Source of the DNA: Triglochin maritima
Lineage: Eukaryota; Streptophyta; Magnoliopsida; Alismatales; Juncaginaceae
Direction: 5' to 3'
NCBI GenBank assembly: GCA_963682175.1
Contig: OY821771.1
Location: 6,943,001 to 7,007,000, forward strand
Length of the DNA: 64,000 bases
Within the stretch, counting starts at the first letter, position 1; each line of letters begins with the position of its first letter. This document shows, one piece after another, positions 1 to 10,679 of the stretch. The notes under the pieces were generated by a model. That model searched no databases and was not told where the DNA came from. It was given only the letters and a program-made list of their open reading frames with translations. The position numbers were made by a program, and so were the translations under genes.

Positions 1-690
1 AGTAATTAACTATACCCATAATATAACTTGGACAATCGAAACATTGACAAATGTTTTTCTTCATTTCATCAGTAAGGACATCTGGACATGAATGCAACTT
101 TATCTACATTGAAATTAGATAAAAAAAGTTTGAACAACTAACCCTTAGAAGGAACCAAAAAGAATATTAAACAACCAATCAAATAAGGAAGGAGAATTAA
201 GGTCTTTTTGGGTTAGGATTGCCTACAACATCAAGAAAATTGTGAGAAATTCACTGAAACATAATAATTTTTAAAACTAACATTGAAGATAAATTTTTAC
301 AGGAACAATAAAATCTATTAAACTCATTTTTTTAAAAATTTTGTGTGCTGATTTAGATTTTGCATTATTTAAACATGAATCAGAAAATCCTATTAAATAA
401 CCATAACAAAGCTTCCAAAGGCAAAAAATAATCACTAACAATGTTTAGAAAGAAAAAAAAATCAAACGAGTAGAAGCAATGAAAGAAACAGTGGAAAAAA
501 TCAAACGAGTGGAACAAAACAGAATCAAACAGATTGAAACTTGGTGAGATTAAGGAAATGACATTACGGAAACAGATTGAAACTTGGTGAGATTAAGGAA
601 ACCGATTGAAACTTGGACAAATGCAGGAAACCAACACGGCAGAACACCTACCAACACCTAATGGAATAAAGGTTTCCAAATAAATCGTAC
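1..690. other. Non-coding stretch, probably intron of a leftward gene
   Basis: AT-rich sequence with no convincing coding region. It lies downstream, on the minus strand, of the putative first exon at 691-910, so it may be that gene's first intron. It holds a short direct repeat: a 28-bp unit at 531-558 recurs at 574-601, and a truncated third copy follows at 604-616. Confidence 0.4.
531..616. repeat. Short direct repeat, 2.5 copies of 28 bp
   Basis: The unit beginning agattgaaacttgg is present at 531-558 and 574-601 with no visible mismatch, and its first 13 bases recur at 604-616. The spacing is about 43 bp. I see no coding or terminal-repeat context; it looks like a local tandem duplication. 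Confidence 0.75.
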
Positions 691-910
691 CTGTGGATTT
701 ATGAGTTCCATCTCTCTCTTCATCCATTTCGGATTTGGGGGAACGAGAGGTGTGGAACCGTGAGATATTTGTGAGGATCAGGGAGGAGAAATGGAGGATT
801 CGGGGGGAGAGGATGGATAAATTTAGGGTTTTTGCAAAAATCGAAGAGATGAAAACGTGGGTTTCGGTGGAGGCGTGAGGGTGAAGATTTGGTGGGTTTG
901 GAAAAAAAAT
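691..910 (-). CDS. Putative first exon of a leftward gene (partial)
   Basis: On the minus strand a pyrimidine-rich leader resembling a plant 5' UTR (about 910 to 728) runs into ATG at 727. Twelve codons follow (MDEERDGTHKST plus one base), then a consensus splice donor, G/GTACGA, at 690. That makes 37 coding bases, and the rest of the gene would lie to the left, beyond the window. A longer open frame over the same DNA reads through the UTR and has no family character. The product is not recognisable from twelve residues. This is inferred only from leader composition, the ATG context and the donor site. Confidence 0.35.
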
Positions 911-927
911 CCTAACCAAAGGTAACA

Positions 928-1070
928 GTAAATCCCAATCCTACCCTTCTACTAGTAAAATTAACCAGAGCATTTAACAAGCGTTGGATTGGTATTGAAT
1001 GGTAGATGATTAAGGGGCTCACTTAAACCTAATTGAGCCCCGGGCTCATTCTATAATTTCTGTATATATA

Positions 1071-1101
<31 letters not shown>

Positions 1102-3930
1102 TGGCGGTTTGTCATGAATATTACTAGTGTATTTTACTATGTAATTTTCACGCAAATGCCCCCACAAAAGATCCATGTATTTAAATGGATTGTTGTAGGG
1201 TTTCTAAATTTCCTTGTATATATACTTAATGAGCTTCAATTTGAATTTTGTATAAGTGCACGCAATGTGATGATTAGGTCACGTTCATTCAAGACAAATC
1301 AAGTGAGTGATACGGTATATATTTTGAGTCCTATTCCATGATACAAATAATTAGGTTTGTGAGTTGTAGCTAGGTTCAACTTTGTCACACTAAAAAAAAG
1401 ATTTTTGGTTCGTCATTGATCTATTTTTGTCTTTATTTTCAAGCTTAGCCATATATATTACCGGCCACCGTGGGTGTTAGAATCTCACGATTGCTTCTTA
1501 ATTAACTGTTATATATTAATCAATGCTAAGTAAGCACAATCAATTGAGAGATTTCTTGATTTTGAGATAATCAAGATTTATAAAGATCAAATCCTAACCG
1601 TCTTATTCTCATATTTAGGGGATTTGAGATTTAAAATTGCAAAAGTAAATAAAATAAATAAAAAATCTTGGGTGTGAGATTAATGCTTCCCACGCCTTGG
1701 TTAAACTTCTAAACTTGCATGTTGGGTGATCAACAACCTAAAACCCAATCTAAAAGCTATATTCTTGACTTTGGTGCCTGACCACATCGTTTTGTTGGGA
1801 TCATCATAACACCTTTTCTAAATGTCGACAAAGATCGATCATTGGTTCTTTAAAGGTTCAAATTATCATTGTTTGATTTAAGATTTAAGTTATTTCTTGG
1901 TATCCCACAATATGATTTAAGATCACTCTGAAGAGTTGAAAAGTAAATCGTTGCTTTACGTTTCATTAGCTCAAATTAGTGAAAATTAAGATCTTGAAGT
2001 TTTATTTGTAATACCGATTAAAACCTTCCTTATTTTTATATGGGGTAAAATCTAGAAGGAATTAGTCATCCAAAAGAAACAATGGGTAAGGGTTGCGGTT
2101 TGAGAATCAAAATGTTTAAAAACAAAAATAGAATGTTAATATGCATGAAAATTCTAATACTTACCATTAGGTTCAAAATAAATAAATAAATAAATATACC
2201 AATTTCAATAGTTTGGAGTACTAATTAGTTAGTCAAGTATATTTTAAATCATAAGGTTTTAGCAATCCTACGATCACTAATAAAAGATCTATATGTTTTA
2301 ATTTGAACAAATATTGGTTGTTTGATTATTGGGAAGAAAAGCTTTTACCGCTATTCTCGAAAATCCATGTTGGATTTTTTTCTTCCTCCATATCCTATTT
2401 TAGAAGGTAAATAAAATGGTTTAGTAACATATTGCATAGAGAAAAAAAGTTGAGGAAATGAATACCAATACTAAATTATCGATTAATGAAGATCTAGAAT
2501 AGGAATTTATCAATTTAACGACAGTATTATTCCCTCAAACGTGTGCTTTGAGGTTAGTGTTGACATTTTTACTTGACAAAATTAGGACAGCAATTAATTT
2601 AAACAAACGAGTTTTAAACGGGAATTTATTATAGTCTGGAGCCAGAAATGACAAACGTGCCTTCATGTAACCAAGCATTATATTAAGGAGCATAATTTTA
2701 TAATGAAGCATCAATACTTTAACTCCACTAATAATCCTAACTAAAGTTTCAAAGAATGTTTGGTACCATAAATAAAGACATGGTCACTTCGTCATTCGTG
2801 GTTATATGTATGCTTTCGAAACATAATCAATTGTTTGTCCAATTTCGCCTAGTTGATGTAAATTGATATAGTATATTAGTATTGCTTCTATTATTTACTT
2901 TAAATACCATATAATTGGTTCTTTGTCCATCGACTTTCACACGTATCGTTTGTGTAAAAAAAAATGTTTATTTACTCCATCAGTAGTGTGGAGCCCATTT
3001 ATACCAAATACGTCACAAATTTGTATGCCTACATTGTTATATAGTGCCCTACCAATCTTTGCTAGTGAGGTAACAGATGAATAGTTTACTGTCTTTAAAT
3101 TTTGTAGACACAAGTTTATCTTTGCTAATAATTTGATATTTAGACTATAAATTGAAAATTCTGAACAGTAAATTTTGATTTAATATTCATATAATCATTC
3201 ATTTTTGAAGAAAAAATTGTCATTTGATTAAAAAATCAAGAGATTAGATTTTTTAGCGAATGTGATGCGTCTATTTTTTGCATCTTTTGATATTATATCA
3301 AATTACTTTCATTTTTTTCTTTTTCATTTTTGACATATACAGATTATGCGAGTCTTATATTAAGATTCACGGTTCAGATTTTCATTTCGGAGTCTAATTA
3401 TCAAGTTATTAATAATGATAAATTTGTGCAAACAAAATTTAAAGATAATGAATCCCTCGTCGAAGTAATAATATATCAAATACAACTGAATTAGAGTACA
3501 ACTAACTTAAATGGTTTATTCGCTACAAGTGAGACCACCATGCCTCACATTAATTATTGTCCTTCCGCAAAATTCTTGCGAGCTGAAATCAAGACCTCCA
3601 CCTCAACCCTCCCATCTAGGTTGAATAATCTCCTCGGTTAGTATTAATTCCTTTTTTTTGGTTTTAGGAGTTTGTTGTTAATGACAAAAATGGGTAATTA
3701 GACAAACACTGCACGCTTGTCTAAATACGTTTAAGTTTACTTTAGTTTTGCTTTTTTGACATTCATAAAGTATCACGTCCAGCCGTCTATAATATAAACT
3801 CAAGAATAATGTGTTCACATTATTATTCTTTATAACTAATGTTATCAACGCTTTCAAAGAATTCCAAATGAAGAAGGTGTCCATCAATTAATTAGTTGTG
3901 AAATACCTGAAGAGGAAATAAATACATACA
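928..3930. other. Gene-free AT-rich stretch
   Basis: No coding region or RNA gene could be supported. A TA microsatellite grading into a TATG microsatellite lies at about 1062-1100. Just before it (about 1012-1055) is a short relic resembling the end of the MITE family at 3.9-4.4 kb: it shares the phrase agcccNgggctca and sits next to a TA tract. The rest is AT-rich with short homopolymers. Confidence 0.6.
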
Positions 3931-3934
3931 TATC

Positions 3935-4109
3935 AGAGCTCATCAAATTTAGTTTAAGCCTCCTACAATCTCACCATTGGATCTTATTTACAGTTAATCT
4001 CACCATTCATTAGCATAACCGTTTTTTTAATCTATCTTACATTTTGAAACGAGTAGTGGATATTGTGAGGGCTTAATTTAGAAAAATTAAACCCTAGGCT
4101 CACTTGAGA
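3935..4109. mobile_element. MITE copy 1, degenerate, next to a TA tract
   Basis: This copy is closely related to the better-preserved copy at 4171-4360. They share an internal stretch from about 3942 onward (tcaaatttagtttaag) and an end ggctcactNgagaa. It is followed directly by a long AT tract (about 4114-4163). There is no coding capacity. Classification rests on similarity to the neighbour with its perfect terminal inverted repeats. Confidence 0.55.
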
Positions 4110-4110
4110 A

Positions 4111-4166
<56 letters not shown>

Positions 4167-4170
4167 CAAA

Positions 4171-4360
4171 CTCTAGTGAGCTCAGGGCTTATCAAATTTA
4201 GTTTAAGCTCCCTACAATCTCACCATTGGATCTTATTTACAGTTAATCTCACCATTCATTAGCCTAACCGTTTTTTTCTTAATCTACCTTACAATTTAAA
4301 ATGAGTGGTGAATATTGTGGGGACTTAATTTAGAAAAGTTAAGCCCTGAGCTCACTAGAG
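4171..4360. mobile_element. MITE copy 2 with perfect 20-bp terminal inverted repeats
   Basis: The first 20 bases (4171-4190) are the exact reverse complement of the last 20 (4341-4360): ctctagtgagctcagggctt. The element is 190 bp, non-coding, and lies between two long AT or GT/AT microsatellites (about 4114-4163 and 4364-4413). No target-site duplication is clear because both flanks are simple sequence. The superfamily cannot be decided. A second copy lies immediately upstream and a partial end lies near 1.03 kb. Confidence 0.7.
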
Positions 4361-4364
4361 AATT

Positions 4365-4414
<50 letters not shown>

Positions 4415-4415
<1 letters not shown>

Positions 4416-5550
4416 CATCACTTGCCGAAGAAGCAAGACCATTTAACCCCATCACTGTTTTTCCACGATCACATAATTAGTATATATTGGCCCATAATTA
4501 TTAAACAATCAAAATTATCCATTTTTTAAACAAAGCAAGCAACTATATTTAATATTTTGGGTCTATCGCTTCGTAAGAATTACTTTCATGACAAAATTTG
4601 TTCACGACGTCAATTTAATTTTTATGTTCTCGGGTTAATACTAATAGTTAATTTTGATCTCCATTGGACAATAAACTTTTGTTCAACCACTAGTAAGAGT
4701 GTGAAAGCTCAAACAAACAAAAAAAATTGTATAGAGTTGAATTCAAACGATAAATGACGATTGATATATATGGTGTGGGTTTCTTTGGCAGAACAAGTGT
4801 GATATGTCATCGATCGTGATTTGCTTGAAGAAAAATCATTTTCACGTTAAATGTCATTTTAGTTATCTTTCTTGTGAATTATTTTGATGCAAGAAACATA
4901 CCTGTAGTTTGTCCACATTTATCACATCTTTCTTTTTGTCTCTGATCTTCAAAATATATGAGGAAGATATTTCAGCCAGCTGGTTATGTCAATTTCAATT
5001 TCAACCAATTGTTTTCTCTAGATGACTTGATATATTCGTGCAAAAATTAAAAATAAAAATAAAGCATGTCCAAAACAAACCTATTTTCTGTCAATTTCTT
5101 GTTGTGTCAAAAATAGACCACAATAAATGAATATGAGATGTTTACCTACATGTACATTTAGATTATTATACCAGCGGAAACGTAATAATTTTGTTATCGG
5201 AATAAATTAACCAAAAAAGGGTTGTTCAGAAATTGGAGAAATATATTCCTAATATAAATGTCATCACATGACTTGCCGGTCAAGAGGTCAAGTGTCCATT
5301 TCCTTTTAAGCATTTAATTGAAGAAAAAAATTGAAAAAATTATTGCAAAAAAAGCCACTTCCAGAATTTATGTTCCATTATAGTCCTTATCTTCCTTTCA
5401 AGTATTCTCCTACTCACAATCTGTTGTTTCAAGTCTTGATAAACCCCTGGGTTCCATCTATTTAGGGTGTGTTTGGATGTTTAGCTTCTAGATAAGTATC
5501 TTTAAGAAGCTCAGTTTCTCTGCGTTAAAGTTTCTCCTCAGCTTCTTCAT
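4415..5550. other. Gene-free stretch before MULE copy A
   Basis: AT-rich with scattered stop codons in all frames. I see no RNA gene, no terminal repeats and no credible exon. The last 80 bases before the MULE (from about 5466) read like the end of some older dispersed sequence (gtgtgtttggatg), but I could not define it. Confidence 0.5.
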
Positions 5551-5697
5551 TTGAACTGCTTTTCGTCGCCGTAAAACTACTTAAATCGCCCGTAAGATTA
5601 CCATTTTGCCCCTCTACACTTTCTACTAATATAACTCCTCATTTCACTCTTTTAACACAACTTTCTCTTCATATCACTCTTCTCTTCACCACATAAG

Positions 5698-6494
5698 ATG
5701 TCTCGGAGGCCAGGAAAAGAACCAGCGGAGACCCTTTACTACTCACATCTGGTAAATTACCTTGTTTATTTCAATTAATTTTATAAAAAAAACATTTTTG
5801 ACGTCTGCGGGAGACGTCTCCCACGTAGGGCATACGTCTCCGGCAGACGCCCGGGTTTTTTTTTGTTAAAATTGATTAGTTTAGTAAATCGTTTATTAAT
5901 TATAAAATGTGATAATTGCTAAATAAATTGATTATTATGTTAGTAATTAGTTGTGTACGATTTTAGTAAAGGATTATTGATTAATTGTGATAATTGCTAA
6001 ATAAATTGATTATTAAGTTACTAATTAGTTTTAGTAAAATCATTAATAAATTTGTATTTTTAAATTGAATTAATAGTCATCGGGTTACCGTGGAGGAAAA
6101 GGGAAATCAATTCCCTTACGCGCAGTACGTAGTATAGCAGACGAGTCAGGTCCTCGTCATCCACGTACACGTGGTATTTCTGCTTCAGTTAGGAGAGAGA
6201 GATCTGTTACGTCGTCGTCAGACACCTGGAGAGTCTTTCGACGACGAGGATGATTCAGATGAGGCGAGGAGTCACGACAACAGTGACGATGGGGGCCGAT
6301 ACGACTTGGGGCCACAGGAGGAGGCGGTACATCAGTCCGGCCGAGGACGGGGGCGACACGCTGGTCCTTCAGCTGAGTGGGTCATTAGGAAGGATCGAGG
6401 TGGCCTGTTTGTGACCGGTGATTCGAGTTCGTGCACTGCAGACGCCCGAGCTCAGAAGAGGGGTGATGACGAGTCTTGGATCGTCACGGATATT
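5698..6494 (+). pseudogene. Truncated plant mobile domain (PMD) gene of MULE A
   Basis: Exon 1 (5698-5751) begins MSRRPGKEPAE and ends at a GTAAAT donor. The first intron (5752-6076) contains a GC-rich hairpin tract at 5800-5854. Exon 2 starts at 6077 with SSGYRGGKGKS and would continue through the acidic and arginine-rich N-terminal region. Compared with copy C it lacks two bases in a GA-rich run near 6192, which shifts the frame. It then stops at the deletion junction near 6494, before the PMD fold itself. It cannot make a PMD protein. The remaining exon 2 segment includes the stretch DRGGLFVTGDSSSC, also found in copy C. Confidence 0.8.
5800..5854. repeat. Hairpin tract in first intron of PMD remnant (MULE A)
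   Basis: GC-rich run in an otherwise AT-rich intron, built from alternating gacgtct/agacgtc and cagacgc units that can fold back on one another. It is shorter than the tract at the same place in copy B and similar to that in copy C. Confidence 0.7.
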
Positions 6495-8776
6495 ATATGG
6501 GAAGTTGTCCACGTCAACCCGTCCGGACACTGTAAGATAGGTAAATAACAATTCATTAAAACAACAAAATTAGGAGATAATATATTCAACCTCATTTAGA
6601 TTACTGATATATATTAAATAACATAACAACAAAGATATCGACATACCAGAAGATCTTGTGCCCGTATTCAAGGACGATCGAGACGAATTAGACCGACGAC
6701 CCCTGCTCCCACTACTGCCAGACCGACCACGACCTCGCTCAGCATACTCGAAGGCACTCGGGTCCCGACGTATCGACTTTCCCCTAGGTCGACCTCGTAC
6801 CTTAGTATTTTCTTCGGGTTCTTCATAATTCAACTGATCGGGGTGTAACTGTTCGTATAAAATACGAGAGGCACTACGAATTACTGCAGGGTCGCTCTCC
6901 GAGATCTCATCCACTAGCTTCCAAAAATGCTCGGCGTCTTGTACTGACCGATCAACAAACTCTGACATCTGGACTCCTTCTCCGATAACAAGTGTTTTCC
7001 AGAATGGATGAATCTGCTCTAAATAAATTTCATCACCTGACGCCAAACACTCGTACATGGTACAGGCACAAGAAATCCCATGTGTTGTCAGGAAAGCACA
7101 TCCACAACGATATTCAATTTCATCACTTAAGTCCTCCATTCTCTTCAACTCCTGAGTCATTAACGACAAGCAGTGATGCAAAACTCGACCATTTATATGC
7201 TGAAACAGAGAACCTATGTACTGTGCCAAATTTCGACGTCTCGAATCTTCAAGAAAGTTCCGAATATTCGTCAGCTGCATTTCAATAGACGAGTTCACGT
7301 GGTCGAAAAGAGTGTCGAGAGCGGCAGTCGATGTAGTGATCCACTCTTTCAGAGCCGATTGTGCACTTTCCACCCTGCAGTTCGTAGTGTTGCCGAAATG
7401 AAAAACTTTATTCGTCCAATTCAACACAAACTTTTCTTTATGCACCAACCACGTGTCTTCCACATACTCCGTGAGCACTGGCCAGGACTTAAAAGAATCT
7501 TTCAGATTACGGACTGCTCTATCATAATCCGTCCGTGAATCAGAAATCATGACTTTCCTCCACCTTCAACGCCTGAAAATCTCTGCAGACTGCTTGTCCT
7601 TGCCGAATACGTGGTATGCGTAGTTGTACACGTCTTTGTTGATATGCCAGGTGCATAGTAAATGAGCTGACTTAGGAAAAATCTCTGTCACTGGTCGCAT
7701 CAGACCCATCTCCCGGTCCGTAATTATTGCTGTCGGGCTAACAATATCCAATAGCAGATCTCGCAACCTCTCCAACACCCACCGATAACTAGACTCGGTC
7801 TCATCCTGCAAAATCGCATATCCGACGAGGAAATTCATGTTTGTTGGAGTAACCCCAACCATCTCAAACAAAGGCATCTTGTACTTGTTCGTCTTATACG
7901 TCGAATTCATACAGATTACGAACGGGTATATACGCAACAACTGAACTGAAGTCGGATATGCCAAAAATGTGTGAGTCAAGACATTAGTTTCTTCATCTGC
8001 CACAATCCAATGCAAATACTTATGCTGCACTGCCTCTCGGAGAAACTGCTGTGCGAGATTCTTGTCTTCAGATTTCGTCCTCCTCATGTACTCTCTGAAG
8101 TTGTAAATGTGTCTTTGATTCGGATTATCGTCCGGAAATTTCTTCTTTACCGCCAACAAAATGTTACGGGGTCTTGCTTGTGCCTCTGTCATATCACGAA
8201 CAATTTGCTTTGCCCCAGCACTAAGTCCGTTGACCTGTCGGTGACCCTCTGAATAAACTGCCAATGGGTGGTTGTGCTGCCCATAGATGCTACTAGAAAC
8301 AATAACCCATCCATCACGATCTAGTCGCTCCACCACTTTTACCAAAAACCGACAACCGCAACCTTTTCTTTTTGTATTCTTTCGCAGTGCAATACTCGTA
8401 TCACGAGAACTCATCTTACGTCTGTGATCACATCTGAGGTAACAATCCATCCGGTTATCTGCTTTTGGTTTGTACGATGATATAACCAAAAAAATCCGAC
8501 TCCTATTGCAATTTGTTTCGCCCATTTACAATCTTCCTCGATTGTTGTAAATATTTCTTTACTGTCAAAAAGCTCACTGTAATCTACTCCATCACCACCG
8601 AAATCTTGCAAGGGAACCTGAAAATTTTGAATTTAACAAAAATTAAAAAAAAACAAAAAAACGGGCGTCTGGCTAAGCCGCCTCCACCTTTGTGGAGGCG
8701 GCTTAGCCAGACGCCCGAGTCGGGAAAAAAATTCCGCCCCCGTTACCTCGCCCGATTCTGGTGCTTCGCCAGACAT
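6495..8776 (-). pseudogene. Broken MULE transposase gene of copy A
   Basis: Exon 1 is 8747-8776 (MSGEAPESGE), followed by intron 8618-8746. Exon 2 runs from 8617 to 6647, and a stub of the OTU exon from 6529 to the deletion point near 6494. Exon 2 reads FAR1-like DNA-binding region, DDE core and SWIM-like motif, but in three different frames, with shifts near 8525 and near 7555. The first aspartate region reads ICMNSTYKTNK where copies B and C have ICMDSTYKTN, so the first catalytic Asp is changed to Asn. The ITDREMGLM second Asp and the VESAQSALKEW region are still present. With frameshifts, a lost catalytic residue and no OTU domain, it is dead. Confidence 0.85.
8662..8717. repeat. Perfect 25-bp-arm hairpin in transposase intron 1 (MULE A)
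   Basis: Bases 8662-8686 are the exact reverse complement of 8693-8717 with a 6-base loop at 8687-8692. The arms begin cgggcgtctggctaag. It fills much of the 129-bp first intron of the transposase gene, about 215 bp inside the right end of the element. Confidence 0.9.
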
Positions 8777-8930
8777 TTTCGTAGTGTTGGTACTGGGAAT
8801 GTGAGTAAAATTGAGTCAAACACCTTGTTTAAAGACACGGGACGAAATCGGTATTAATTGATTTGTTAAGGGCACAAAGGTCATTTTTGAGACGATTTAA
8901 GTAGTTTTCCGACGACGAATAGTAGTTCCC

Positions 8931-9520
8931 TTTAGAAACCTTACTTGTTTGGATATCTTCTGTTGGCTTCCTAAGTAGACGTCAAATCAATGTAAAATTA
9001 TTGTTCTACCCTTCTCTTCCCCCACCTTATAAATTCATTGTTACTTTAAAAGGTTGAACATCACTTCATTCTTCTGGAAGTAACGAAGAAACCTATATTT
9101 TGTAACTCGAAATGTTGAACTCACTTGATTTCATCTATTAGATTTCATCTATAATTTTGGAATTGAAATGAAGAAACCACTTCAATAAAAATGAATCAAC
9201 CTGACAATAACATATTCAAGACTTCAATCTTTAGTTTTTTGACCTCATCAATTATTACGTGTAATTGATAATTGAATTCTAAGGTACATGAATTAAAAAC
9301 TATATAAATGGGTACTCTTGTCTTTTTTTCATTTGAAATTAGACTCCCAGGGAAGTACGAATTTGTGAGCTGAAAAATTCATTATTCTCAAATTTATTTT
9401 CGTCAAACATAATTATATCAAATAAAATCCAAATGAAAAGATGCAGCATTATTGATGACCATTGGACTTTCTCGTAATTAAGAGAAAACAACAAGGCCAA
9501 ATATCAAACTTGATTACGGA
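8931..9520. other. Gene-free spacer between MULE A and a solo LTR
   Basis: AT-rich with stop codons in every frame. I see no transposon ends or RNA genes. Confidence 0.5.
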
Positions 9521-9581
9521 CATACTGTTGTAGTTTACCTTGAATATGTGATTAAAGTATTTGTGGGATAAAACAGACGTT

Positions 9582-9870
9582 CGGTCGACCGAAATGAGTT
9601 ATGTCGACCGGACGTGTGTTCTGACTTGTCCACCAAAAGTGTCTGTCGTTTTTCGGTCGACACACACTCGGAGTTGGGCAAAAGTGCATGTCGTTTTTCG
9701 GTCGACCGAAACTTAAGTGATTCGGTCGACCGAGTATGCACTCAAACAATCAGGAAAGTACCTGTTGTTTTTCGGTCGACCCGAACTTAAGTTTCGGTCG
9801 ACCGAGGAAGTCCTGGATTGTGCTACGGTTTGAAGTTCGGTCGACCGAAGCACCTTCGGTTGACCGTTGG
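9582..9870. repeat. TCGGTCGACCGA palindrome cluster in solo LTR 1
   Basis: About nine occurrences of the 12-bp palindrome or one- to three-base variants (for example gtcgaccgg, tcggtcgacacac, tcggttgaccg) are spaced by 10-50 bp. The same motif recurs in the solo LTRs at 19.3-21.9 kb and 44.8-46.4 kb. Confidence 0.9.
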
Positions 9871-10220
9871 ACCCAGTTTCACCCACGATATGCACTTTTC
9901 TCCACGCAATTTTGATGCAATTAATACTTATTTTGACCTACTATATAATTTTGTCCCCCTTTGTATAGAGAACAATTAGAACTATTGTTATTGTCTACTT
10001 TTGCATTCTTGAGAGAAAAGAGAGAGAACATCCTTGTGGATTCGGTGAGAGCAAATTTAACCGGCGTTCGTGTGTCATGTAAGTTTCTCTTTGTAATTCG
10101 TTTTCTCTATAGTAGATTGGAGTTGTGTCGTCCGTAGTTTTTCCCGCATTGAGTTTCCACGTTAAATCTTGCATGTTTGCGTGATTTGGTGTTTGGATTT
10201 GGTGTCTCGCATGTTTGCAT

Positions 10221-10378
10221 GAGCCAAGTGGAGCATACATGAAGGAGTCAGATGCTTTTTCTATTCTTTTCTTTTCCCTGGCGCAGCTGGGCCATCCTGG
10301 ACTTGAACCAGAGACCTCGCCCGTGAAGTAAATCATCACACCTATGATCCAACCAATTGGGAGAGAATCAATAGATTC
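10221..10378 (-). other. NUPT: chloroplast trnI-GAU 3' end and trnI-trnA spacer fragment
   Basis: Read on the minus strand, this is the end of the chloroplast trnI-GAU intron (attgattctctcccaattgg), the 3' exon of the tRNA (about 10288-10322; ggttcaagtccaggatggcc) and the start of the trnI-trnA spacer of the inverted repeat (agctgcgccagggaaaag...). I recognise it from known plastid rDNA-operon sequence; a few bases differ. It is only the 3' half of the tRNA and lies inside a nuclear solo LTR, so it is a transferred plastid fragment, not a working tRNA gene. Confidence 0.85.
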
Positions 10379-10679
10379 TGCATTCCAATGCATGTGTTCT
10401 TTATTTGCATGTGTTCTTTATTTCCTCCATTAGATTTGCTGTTTTTCGATCCGCTGCGTATTTGAGATTGATTTTATTCCCTAACACATACCGTGTCAAT
10501 AACTTTTGTTTGGATATTTCAAAGAACTTTATCTGAACTGCTAAACATCGCCCCAAAATTACTTAAATCGCCCTTTGAAATTACCAAATTGCCCTTCCTC
10601 CTATTTTTGCTTATATATCTCACAATTTCACTCTTTTTTCAAAACTTTCTCTTCCTATACCTACTACACAAGATTACGA

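Larger units (their letters stand above)
5551..8930 (-). mobile_element. MULE copy A: internally deleted Mutator-like element
   Basis: Terminal inverted repeats of about 55 bp are seen. The left end reads gaactgcttttcgtcgccg and the right end, reversed, reads gaactactattcgtcgtcgg, each followed by actacttaaatcgcc. The element carries the inward-facing start of a PMD gene on the plus strand and a broken transposase gene on the minus strand. Most of the PMD gene and the OTU exon are missing, removed by one deletion with its junction near 6491-6497. The protein and intron sequences are very close to copy C. I found no convincing target-site duplication, so the flanks may have been rearranged or the insertion may be old. 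Size is 3.4 kb against about 6 kb for copies B and C without insertions. Confidence 0.85.
9526..10486 (+). mobile_element. Solo LTR (961 bp) with chloroplast insert
   Basis: It begins TGTTGTAG and ends CCTAACA and is flanked by the perfect 5-bp duplication catac at 9521-9525 and 10487-10491. That is the hallmark of an LTR retrotransposon integration reduced to one LTR. A TATA-like ctatataatttt near 9941-9952 suggests plus orientation. The 5' third carries about nine copies of TCGGTCGACCGA or variants between 9582 and 9870. Near the 3' end is a 158-bp chloroplast-derived segment (10221-10378), followed by a tandem duplication of gcatgtgttctttattt. No internal retrotransposon genes adjoin it. 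Confidence 0.8.

Noticed and set aside
593..919. 108-residue protein on the minus strand
   Set aside because: It spans a likely 5' UTR and continues past a splice donor; only the twelve codons from 727 to 691 are plausible coding.
8921..8940. Target-site duplication for MULE A
   Set aside because: Bases next to the two ends (ttcttcat and tttagaaa) do not match at any sensible offset.
10288..10322. tRNA-Ile gene on the minus strand
   Set aside because: Only the 3' exon of the split chloroplast trnI-GAU is present, with plastid intron and spacer on either side; it is a transferred fragment.
10498..10520. Shared preferred target of MULE A and B (gtttggata in both flanks)
   Set aside because: The word is short, lies at different distances from the ends and is absent next to copies C and D.
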